Shown here: positions 8,730 to 15,014 of the stretch, one piece after another
How positions within the stretch are numbered: position 1 is the first letter of the stretch
Layout: each line of letters opens with the position of its first letter
Assembly (NCBI GenBank): GCA_017617005.1
Contig: JAFZWW010000105.1
Coordinates: forward strand, 1-56,092
Direction: 5' to 3'
Length of the DNA stretch: 56,092 bases
DNA from: Lachnospiraceae bacterium
GTDB lineage: Bacteria; Bacillota; Clostridia; Lachnospirales; Lachnospiraceae
The notes under the pieces: generated by a model
The model's input: the letters and a program-made list of their open reading frames with translations, nothing else
What the model was told of the DNA's origin: nothing
The model's database searches: none
Program-made: the position numbers and the translations under genes

Positions 8730-9344
8730 ATGAAGAAATTTTTATCTGCTTTTTGTTGCGTGCTTCTTGTTCTGTCGCTTGCAGGATGCGGAGAAAAAGA
8801 GGAAGAGGTCATTTTTATGGACGGGGTATGGGAAGATGACTGGGGAAATAAGATACAGTTTCTGCCCGAGGAATCCGCATATATCCTGAGAACAGAATAC
8901 GGACGTTCCGGAAGAGGCGGTTATACGGCAGAGAGCGGGCTTCTTTACTTTAATGGATTTAATTACACTTTTGAAACGCAGGATGACGGAGGCGTTTTGC
9001 TCAGAAGGAACGGTGCTCCTTATGATGAATCCGAAGAAAGCATGGACGGTTTTGTTTTTTGGCCTTCGGAAGATTTTGATGTAGCCGTATATAATCTGAG
9101 CTATTTCGACGGAACATGGGCCAATGAATACGGTACGACTATTTCCATTGATACGGAGAGCATGGAATACAATATAGAGACCGAAAGCATGATTGGTACC
9201 GGAACACTGAGTGATGAAGGGGACGGAAGAGGAATACATCTTTACTCAGACGGTTTTGTTTTTATTGAAGTTAATGATGACGGAAGCCTTTCATTCGAAT
9301 CAGACGATACCGATTTTGCCGGAACATTCTCTGCGGTATATTAA
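8730..9344 (+). CDS. small lipoprotein with two beta-rich repeats
   Basis: A 204-residue predicted lipoprotein. The signal peptide ends in the lipobox LAGC with lipidated Cys20. ATG 8730 is chosen because GGGGGAA lies about six bases upstream and the lipoprotein signal begins there; a TTG at 8700 would add ten unlikely residues. The mature part consists of two similar acidic beta-rich units, each opening with G-x-W (GVWEDDWGN and GTWANEYGT). The same architecture, with Cys also at position 20, is seen in the lipoproteins at 12898 and 14172, so these look like paralogues. Exposed on the outer face of the membrane; function unknown. Confidence 0.75.
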   Translation: MKKFLSAFCCVLLVLSLAGCGEKEEEVIFMDGVWEDDWGNKIQFLPEESAYILRTEYGRSGRGGYTAESGLLYFNGFNYTFETQDDGGVLLRRNGAPYDESEESMDGFVFWPSEDFDVAVYNLSYFDGTWANEYGTTISIDTESMEYNIETESMIGTGTLSDEGDGRGIHLYSDGFVFIEVNDDGSLSFESDDTDFAGTFSAVY

Positions 9345-9357
9345 AAAATTTCTGTGA

Positions 9358-9401
9358 TATAATATAAATCCTGCGGATCTGAGAGGTCGGCAGGATTTAT
9401 A
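9358..9401 (+). promoter_or_regulatory. extended -10 promoter overlapping a 12-bp inverted repeat
   Basis: TGATATAAT (extended -10, core TATAAT 9358-9363) is followed by an inverted repeat with 12-bp arms, TATAAATCCTGC at 9363-9374 and its complement at 9390-9401, ahead of the acetyltransferase gene. No T-run follows, so it is not a standard terminator. It may be an operator or a 5' leader hairpin. Confidence 0.5.
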
Positions 9402-9420
9402 AATTTGTAAGGGGACTGTG

Positions 9421-9948
9421 ATGAAGACATATTATGACGACGGCACGGTTAAGATCCGCAGCATGGCCGCAGAGGATGCCAAGATACTGTACGATACATA
9501 TCTGTCCTACGGATGGCATCCGCAGTTAGAGACATATGAGAATTACTATAAAGAGCAGGAAGCCGGAGAGAGACTGGTTTTTATCGCCGAGTATGAAGGC
9601 AGTGTCAAGGGACAGTGCACTCTTGTCCTGCATCCCACGGAAGGTCCCTGGGGCGGCAAAGATATCCCTGAGATAGTGGATCTGACGGTTTTCTTTGATA
9701 TTCACAAAAAGGGGATCGGAAGCAGATTGCTTGATGCAGCGGAAAGCGAAGCTGCGAAGATCTCGGATAAGGTATTCCTTGCGGTGGGCCTTCACAACGG
9801 TTACGGCCCCGCGCAGAGGATCTATGTCAAGAGAGGCTACATTCCCGACGGAAGCGGTGTCTGGTACAGGAATAAAAACCTTGACCAGTATGCCCCGTGC
9901 GTGAATGATGACGATTTGTTATTATTCCTTTCAAAGGACCTGAGATAG
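9421..9948 (+). CDS. GNAT family N-acetyltransferase
   Basis: A 175-residue single-domain acetyltransferase. The acetyl-CoA site is visible in FFDIHKKGIGSRLLDAAE, which fits the R/K-x-x-G-x-G/A pattern, followed by YVKRGYIPDG, the usual beta-strand and turn near the GNAT C-terminus. Substrate unknown. ATG 9421 is preferred over the GTG one codon upstream because AAGGGG lies six bases ahead of it. Its TAG stop is one base from the end of the convergent channel gene, with no separate terminator visible. Confidence 0.85.
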   Translation: MKTYYDDGTVKIRSMAAEDAKILYDTYLSYGWHPQLETYENYYKEQEAGERLVFIAEYEGSVKGQCTLVLHPTEGPWGGKDIPEIVDLTVFFDIHKKGIGSRLLDAAESEAAKISDKVFLAVGLHNGYGPAQRIYVKRGYIPDGSGVWYRNKNLDQYAPCVNDDDLLLFLSKDLR

Positions 9949-9949
9949 T

Positions 9950-10930
9950 TCAGCTGGTTCTTCTGCAGACCAGGATGTCTCCTGACTTTAATATGATATT
10001 TCTTGTAGGGATCGCATTGACACCGTCTCGTATCAGCACGAGGATGTCAGTGCTTTCTTTATCTTCCACAAATGCGATATTCTTGTTGACGTACGGTGTG
10101 TCTGGGCCGACAGTGATGGTGATGAGTCCCGCTTTTTCTTCACCGTTTGCCTGATTTCTTCTGATCGCTGTATATTTCTCGACAAATCCCGCTGAGATGA
10201 TTCCGGTGGGTATCGCCACAACGGCCATGGCAAGGAAATCGATAATGATGCCGATGATCTTTCCCATGAGGGTTACCGGGGCCATATCTCCGTATCCCAC
10301 TGTAAAGATCGTGGTTGCCGCCCACCACATTCCGGACAGGGCGTTGGAAAAAACATCGGGCTGGACTTCATGCTCGACCGAATACATGCAAATGCTTGAG
10401 GAGAGCATAAGAATCAGAATGATGAGCACCGATGACATTATCTGGCTCAGCTTGTCCTTGAATACCGAAAGGATGACGTGGAATGAATCGTAGGTCGAAT
10501 TGATCTTGAAAAGCCTGAGAATCCTTGCGACCCTGAGAAGCCTGAATACGACAAAGCCCGACAGATAGTAGAAGGGCAGGATCGTAAGAAGCTCGATGAC
10601 GCCGTCAAGCGATGACACGAACTTCCATACGGCAACTTCTTTTTTCTCTTCGGGATACAGATAATCCGCGGTGGATATTCTTAATACATACTCGATCAGG
10701 AAGAAGATGATGCTCACGATATCAATGACATTGAAAACGCCTGACATGAACGAGAGCTGTTCGAATGATTCGAGTATGAGGGACATTATGTTCAGTATGA
10801 CTATCGTGATCAGCAGTGCATCAAAAAGAAAACTCGGAATGTCCGAACGGCTTCCGATCTGTATGATCTCAAATATTCTTTTTCTGAAATCGTTTTTCTG
10901 TGCCTTATTCTTCTTTTTTCCCATAGTCAT
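9950..10930 (-). CDS. voltage-gated-type potassium channel (six-TM, Kv/KvAP-like)
   Basis: A 326-residue membrane protein with six transmembrane segments. S4 has regularly spaced arginines (RLLRVARILRLF; Arg130, 133, 136, 139), which is the voltage sensor pattern. The pore loop contains the K+ selectivity filter TVGYGD at about 210-215. After S6 there is a cytoplasmic tail of about 85 residues that ends in a small beta-rich module (GDILVCRR), resembling the C-terminal part of an RCK/TrkA-C domain and possibly ligand-sensing. The gene is divergent from the small membrane protein at 11084. The ribosome binding site is weak, so the exact start (Met1 or Met3) is uncertain. Confidence 0.88.
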   Translation of the reverse strand: MTMGKKKNKAQKNDFRKRIFEIIQIGSRSDIPSFLFDALLITIVILNIMSLILESFEQLSFMSGVFNVIDIVSIIFFLIEYVLRISTADYLYPEEKKEVAVWKFVSSLDGVIELLTILPFYYLSGFVVFRLLRVARILRLFKINSTYDSFHVILSVFKDKLSQIMSSVLIILILMLSSSICMYSVEHEVQPDVFSNALSGMWWAATTIFTVGYGDMAPVTLMGKIIGIIIDFLAMAVVAIPTGIISAGFVEKYTAIRRNQANGEEKAGLITITVGPDTPYVNKNIAFVEDKESTDILVLIRDGVNAIPTRNIILKSGDILVCRRTS

Positions 10931-11083
10931 TACCGCTGAATGTTAAGTAAAAACCCTTCGAAAAACATTTTACGTTTAGTTGAAAAATATGTCAAAATAA
11001 TTGGAATATATGGGGTTTCTTATGGTATTATTTTTTTAGTGTGTTTCAGTGTTTTGGGGAATTGCCCCCGGGAGATAATACAG

Positions 11084-11263
11084 ATGTTTACATTACTGAT
11101 CATTATCATACTGCTTGCCATTATCTGGACCTTACTCAAGCTTCTTGCATTTACCATCAAGCTTCCGTTCAAGGTTCTCGGTTTTATTTTCAGGCAGCCG
11201 TTTGCAACCATATTCTGGCTGATAGTGGCAGGCTATATAATTTATTATTTCGTTATTCATTGA
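11084..11263 (+). CDS. small two-TM membrane protein
   Basis: A 59-residue hydrophobic protein with two likely transmembrane helices (MFTLLIIIILLAIIWTLLKL and FATIFWLIVAGYIIYYF). ATG 11084 is preceded by GGAGAT seven bases upstream; an in-frame start at 10940 would need translation through the promoter-like A/T-rich stretch. It ends 16 bases before the next membrane gene and is probably co-transcribed with it. No family recognised. Confidence 0.55.
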   Translation: MFTLLIIIILLAIIWTLLKLLAFTIKLPFKVLGFIFRQPFATIFWLIVAGYIIYYFVIH

Positions 11264-11279
11264 TTTAGGGGGATAAAAA

Positions 11280-12209
11280 ATGCAGACACTTGATTTTGCT
11301 GATGCACTTGAGCAGTTTATCGATGATCCTTATCAGTATCAGTTTATTGGGCAGGGAGTTGATGCGGTGTTCGATCTTATATCGATTGCCATAAGAATCC
11401 TTATGATCATAGGCCTGTGGCTTATGTTCGATAAAGCCGGAGATAACGGCTGGGGATCCATCATTCCTTTTTACAGGGGATATCTTATGTTCAAGATCGC
11501 CGGGATCAAGAACTGGTTCTGGGCTCATCTTGCAGCGGGTACTGTTTATGTTATCTGTTTTACCGTCTCCATGTTTTACTTCCTTGTATATTTTATCGCA
11601 GTAACATTCGGTGCAAATGACATGGATGACAGCGTTACAGCCTTTATGGCCGGCATGCTGGTGATAGGATTCATAGCGTGGCTGTTTTATTTCATACTTA
11701 CGATCTACCGCGGTATCAAGATGTCACAGGCATTTAATCTCGGCGGCGGATGGGCAGTCGGAATCATCCTTCTTCCCTGGCTTTTCTATATGATCATGGG
11801 ATGCTCCAAGAATATTCATCACAGGAACTACCCCAACGGTGTTCCCAAGCCTCAGCCCGGAGTACAGCCCGGATATCAGCAGAATCCTTACCAGCAGAAT
11901 TCGTACGCCCAGAATACCTATCAGCAGAACCAGTATCAACAGAATCAGTATCAGCAGAATACTTATTCCCAGAATGCATATCAGAATAATTACTATGCAC
12001 AGAATACTGCCCGTACCGATCAGGCAGCTCCTCTGAACCCCTATGCGAACAACCCTTATATGCAGAATCAGGCAGCCCAGGCACAGCCCTCACAGCCTGC
12101 GCAGAGCCCTTATGCATCTACTCCGGACAGTTCGCAGAATCCTTATCAGAACCCTCCCAAGCAGGAGGTTTGGAATACCATCTACGACGATAGCAAGAAT
12201 AATCTCTGA
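11280..12209 (+). CDS. multi-pass membrane protein (DUF5684-like) with Q/N/Y-rich tail
   Basis: A 309-residue protein in two parts. Residues 1-180 contain four or five membrane helices and the stretch FDKAGDNGWGSIIPFYRGY, which resembles the K-A-G-x-x-GW-x-x-IIP pattern of DUF5684 membrane proteins. Residues 190-309 are a low-complexity tail with many repeats of Y-x-Q-N (such as NPYQQN, NTYQQN, NQYQQN), rich in Gln, Asn, Tyr and Pro and almost free of charge until the C-terminus. This composition is prion-like and is expected to be disordered. AGGGGGA precedes the start. Function unknown. Confidence 0.75.
   Translation: MQTLDFADALEQFIDDPYQYQFIGQGVDAVFDLISIAIRILMIIGLWLMFDKAGDNGWGSIIPFYRGYLMFKIAGIKNWFWAHLAAGTVYVICFTVSMFYFLVYFIAVTFGANDMDDSVTAFMAGMLVIGFIAWLFYFILTIYRGIKMSQAFNLGGGWAVGIILLPWLFYMIMGCSKNIHHRNYPNGVPKPQPGVQPGYQQNPYQQNSYAQNTYQQNQYQQNQYQQNTYSQNAYQNNYYAQNTARTDQAAPLNPYANNPYMQNQAAQAQPSQPAQSPYASTPDSSQNPYQNPPKQEVWNTIYDDSKNNL
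11860..12030 (+). repeat. tandem degenerate repeats encoding Y-x-Q-N units
   Basis: CAGAAT-containing units of about 12-18 bases repeat through the 3' part of the membrane protein gene. Copy number could vary by slippage. Confidence 0.7.
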
Positions 12210-12245
12210 TAAGGCCTCGATTATTTAAAATTTAGGCATTTTTTC

Positions 12246-12274
12246 TTGACAGAGCGACCTATTTTGGATATTAT
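12246..12274 (+). promoter_or_regulatory. strong promoter of the Arg-His-Gln-Lys tRNA array
   Basis: TTGACA at 12246-12251, exactly 17 bases, then TATTAT at 12269-12274; the first tRNA begins at 12291. Confidence 0.85.
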
Positions 12275-12290
12275 AGTCGTTGTCTGTTTT

Positions 12291-12364
<74 letters not shown>

Positions 12365-12369
12365 TTTAT

Positions 12370-12444
12370 GGTGGGTGTAGCACAGTTGGTTAGCGCGTCA
12401 GATTGTGGTTCTGAAGGTCGAGGGTTCGAGTCCCTCTACCCACC
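12370..12444 (+). tRNA. tRNA-His (anticodon GTG)
   Basis: Acceptor GTGGGTG/TACCCAC with the extra 5' G (12370) opposite C73, which is the histidine identity element. Anticodon stem TCAGA/TCTGA closes TTGTGGT. CCA is not encoded. Confidence 0.93.
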
Positions 12445-12446
12445 CT

Positions 12447-12467
12447 AACGCCATAAGGCGTTTTTTT
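12447..12467 (+). terminator. intrinsic terminator inside the tRNA array
   Basis: AACGCC-ATAA-GGCGTT followed by T-run, between tRNA-His and tRNA-Gln. The 32 bases from here to tRNA-Gln show no clear promoter. Confidence 0.7.
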
Positions 12468-12499
12468 ATGACCGCAGGCAATGCGTTCGAGCCGGCCGT

Positions 12500-12571
12500 A
12501 GGGCTATCGCCAAGCGGTAAGGCACAGGACTTTGACTCCTGCACTCGTGGGTTCGAATCCCGCTAGCCCTG
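12500..12571 (+). tRNA. tRNA-Gln (anticodon TTG)
   Basis: Acceptor AGGGCTA/TAGCCCT, anticodon stem CAGGA/TCCTG closing CTTTGAC, T-loop TTCGAAT, discriminator G; 72 bases, no CCA. Confidence 0.92.
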
Positions 12572-12576
12572 TATCT

Positions 12577-12649
12577 GAGACACTAGCTCAGTCGGTAGAG
12601 CACTTGACTTTTAATCAAGTTGTCGAGGGTTCGATTCCCTCGTGTCTCA
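12577..12649 (+). tRNA. tRNA-Lys (anticodon TTT)
   Basis: Acceptor GAGACAC/GTGTCTC, anticodon stem CTTGA/TCAAG closing CTTTTAA, T-loop TTCGATT, discriminator A; 73 bases, no CCA. Confidence 0.93.
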
Positions 12650-12661
12650 CGACTATAATCC

Positions 12662-12690
12662 AAGGAAGCCTATGTAAGGCTTCCTTTTTT
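12662..12690 (+). terminator. intrinsic terminator of the tRNA array
   Basis: AAGGAAGCC/GGCTTCCTT stem with a seven-base loop and a T-run. Confidence 0.9.
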
Positions 12691-12743
12691 ATTTTCCGAA
12701 TAATTATACTTTTAGTATCCTGCGTTTTGGGCTGCCCCGGTAT

Positions 12744-12749
12744 TATAAT
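12744..12749 (+). promoter_or_regulatory. probable -10 box ahead of the lipoprotein-TIR locus
   Basis: TATAAT within GGTATTATAATGC, about 150 bases upstream of the lipoprotein at 12898; no convincing -35. The long leader between shows nothing recognisable. Confidence 0.4.
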
Positions 12750-12897
12750 GCAACCGTGGCGCTATGGGGGGATTTAGTGTTTTCATTTCTGTTGCGGTGC
12801 CGTTCCGGTTTTCCGGATATATTGCCGCATTCTATGATCTTGCCATGGTCTGTATATGATTTTTCGCCTGCAAACTCATTTCTGAAAGGAAAAAATA

Positions 12898-13902
12898 ATG
12901 AAAAAGCTTGTTGCATTTGCGCTTACCGGAATTATGCTTTTAGGTCTTACCGCGTGCGGAGGCGGAGGAGCCGATGTGGTTCCCATTCCCGATGATGATT
13001 ACTCTGCTACCGGTACAAAGGATCTCTATGATCTGGTTGAGGGAAGCTGGGTTGCTGAAACCCAGATGGCCACCATCGGATATGATTTTTATGATGATGC
13101 GACCTATTTCTTCTGGTCGGACGGCGGACGCCAGGAGACCGGAACATATTCTTTTGACGGAAAGGAAGTATGGGCAACGTCCGAAGAAGATGAGCTGACA
13201 ATTCTGTCTTACACGGGAGATGCACTTGTCACGGAGGATGGTGCCGAATTTTACAGAGTAAACAGTGATGATTCGGGAAGTGGTCCCGCCAATGAGGGCG
13301 GATACGGAAACAATCCCAAGGCAATGTCCGAATTTGTGGGCTATTGGGAAGGACGCATGAATCCTCCCATGGTATGGTACATTTTTACCGACGATGGAGA
13401 ATTCTATTGCAACAGGGATAACGGATATCTTGAGAGAGGAACTTATGTTGTCAATGAAGCAGGCTATGCCCAGCTTTCTTATGAAGGCGGAGATAGCGAG
13501 GAGCTTTTCTGCTTTGATACCGATTATATCCTGTATGAGGATACGGACGGCCTCGGCAGAGAGACCAAGGATGATACCGTAGCCCAGTGGATACTTGATG
13601 AATTTGCCGTTTCTGAGCCCGTTTATAATGATGATGCAACTAGCGAGCTTTATGCGGAACTTGCCGGAATGTATGAAGGTGAATCAGGACCTTTCACTTA
13701 CACTTATATTTTCTATGAAAACGGCACATATGAGTGGTCTTCAGACGGAGGCAACGAGGGATACGGATCTTACTATTTTGACGGTGAGACTATACTGACG
13801 ACACCCAACGGCGGCGGTGAGATCGATGAGTATACCTATGATATTGTCTCCATATATGATGAGTACGGAAACGAGTTTGAATATATTGGAGATCCCGATT
13901 GA
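12898..13902 (+). CDS. lipoprotein with three beta-rich repeats (TIR locus)
   Basis: A 334-residue predicted lipoprotein with lipobox LTAC and Cys20. After a short linker there are three similar units of about 75-90 residues, starting GSWVAETQM, VGYWEGRMN and AGMYEGESG. Each has an aromatic/acidic pattern with F/Y-x-x-D/E-G-x-F/Y, then a G-T/S-Y stretch. Negatively charged, exported and probably anchored on the outside of the membrane. GAAAGGA lies upstream of the ATG. First of four same-strand genes ending with the TIR protein; gaps of 27, 20 and 9 bases suggest one transcript. No family recognised beyond similarity to the lipoproteins at 8730 and 14172. Confidence 0.75.
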   Translation: MKKLVAFALTGIMLLGLTACGGGGADVVPIPDDDYSATGTKDLYDLVEGSWVAETQMATIGYDFYDDATYFFWSDGGRQETGTYSFDGKEVWATSEEDELTILSYTGDALVTEDGAEFYRVNSDDSGSGPANEGGYGNNPKAMSEFVGYWEGRMNPPMVWYIFTDDGEFYCNRDNGYLERGTYVVNEAGYAQLSYEGGDSEELFCFDTDYILYEDTDGLGRETKDDTVAQWILDEFAVSEPVYNDDATSELYAELAGMYEGESGPFTYTYIFYENGTYEWSSDGGNEGYGSYYFDGETILTTPNGGGEIDEYTYDIVSIYDEYGNEFEYIGDPD

Positions 13903-13929
13903 TTTGGTCCTGCATAAGGAGGTAAGGAT

Positions 13930-14151
13930 ATGACGATACTTTTTGTATTACTTGCAATAGCCGGAATAGCCCTGGTGGCTGCCGGAACCGCGCTCAAAAA
14001 GAAGTACAGGATCGTCATGATAATTGCAGGCTCACTTATGCTCGCTGTCGGAGCTGTGATGATAATTCTCACACTCTACTTTGCATGGGCCGTAAGAAAC
14101 GACGCGCCCGGCCCTTATGATGATACGAGAGTGGAAACAGAAGCCACTTGA
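13930..14151 (+). CDS. small two-TM membrane protein (TIR locus)
   Basis: A 73-residue protein with two transmembrane helices (LFVLLAIAGIALVAAGTAL and IVMIIAGSLMLAVGAVMI), a short basic loop KKKYR between them and an acidic hydrophilic C-terminus. AAGGAGGT lies just upstream. It sits between two lipoproteins in the same operon. Function unknown. Confidence 0.65.
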   Translation: MTILFVLLAIAGIALVAAGTALKKKYRIVMIIAGSLMLAVGAVMIILTLYFAWAVRNDAPGPYDDTRVETEAT

Positions 14152-14171
14152 AAAAAGGAGAATAATTAATT

Positions 14172-15005
14172 ATGAAAAAGAAAACTGTTTTGGCAACAAT
14201 CCTCTGCACACTTTTTGCTGTTGCAGGCTGCGGTAATGCGGCTCAGGCGGATGCAGACGCTGACGTAACCCCCGTTGTTGATGTACAGACGGAAATCGAA
14301 GAGCCGGATGATTTTGAACTGGAATCACAGCCTCTTGCCGAGGGTGATATCGCCGCACTTATAGGAACATGGTATGAAGACGGAGCTCTGGATTCCAGAA
14401 CCCTTATCATTGATGAGGATGGAGCATTCACTCTTGAATATGCAGGAGGCGGAGCTCTTTATGGTACAATTGAGATAACTACCGAAGTAATGCCTGATGA
14501 TACCGAAAGTTACTGGTATACCTTCTATGATCAGGAAGGCGAGATCTGGGAAGCAGTCTGTATTCCCGATGAGGGAGTTCAGGACGACCTGTACTTCGGT
14601 CAGGGCGGAGATCCTCATTTTATCAGGGCCGATGCTGTAAGCTATCCCGTTTCTCTCGGTGTTTTGGGAGAAGACTATGTCGGACTCTGGCAGTGCGACA
14701 GATGTTCGATCAACATAACAGAGGGCGCAGACGGCTTCCTTTGCGAAGTTAACTGGTCACAGTCTGCATCCGAAACCGAGAGGTGGACTTATTACTGCGA
14801 TTATGATGATGTCCTGCAGCTTCTTGCATGCTACGACGGTGGCGTAAACGAGGCCCTCTTCTACGAGGAGACCGGCAATGAAGAGGTCATTGAATATTAC
14901 TCCGACGGATCCGCAAGCTTTGTCATCAACGAAGATGGATATCTTATCTGGTTTGATGATGTAGAAGGCTACGGCGACGGAATGGAATTTGAAAAGATTG
15001 GATAA
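14172..15005 (+). CDS. lipoprotein with two beta-rich repeats (TIR locus)
   Basis: A 277-residue predicted lipoprotein: signal peptide MKKKTVLATILCTLFAVAGC, with Cys20 lipidated. An Ala/Asp-rich linker follows, then two units beginning IGTWYEDGA and VGLWQCDRC, similar in layout to the lipoproteins at 8730 and 12898. AGGAG is about 11 bases upstream of the ATG. Its TAA is nine bases before the TIR-protein start, so the two are likely translationally coupled. Function unknown; by context a candidate extracellular partner of the TIR protein. Confidence 0.72.
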   Translation: MKKKTVLATILCTLFAVAGCGNAAQADADADVTPVVDVQTEIEEPDDFELESQPLAEGDIAALIGTWYEDGALDSRTLIIDEDGAFTLEYAGGGALYGTIEITTEVMPDDTESYWYTFYDQEGEIWEAVCIPDEGVQDDLYFGQGGDPHFIRADAVSYPVSLGVLGEDYVGLWQCDRCSINITEGADGFLCEVNWSQSASETERWTYYCDYDDVLQLLACYDGGVNEALFYEETGNEEVIEYYSDGSASFVINEDGYLIWFDDVEGYGDGMEFEKIG

Positions 15006-15014
15006 TTTAATCCT

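Noticed and set aside
12468-12499. Remnant of another tRNA before tRNA-Gln (CGTTCGAGCCG looks like a T-loop)
   Set aside because: Only about 11 bases resemble a T-arm and no acceptor or anticodon arm is found.
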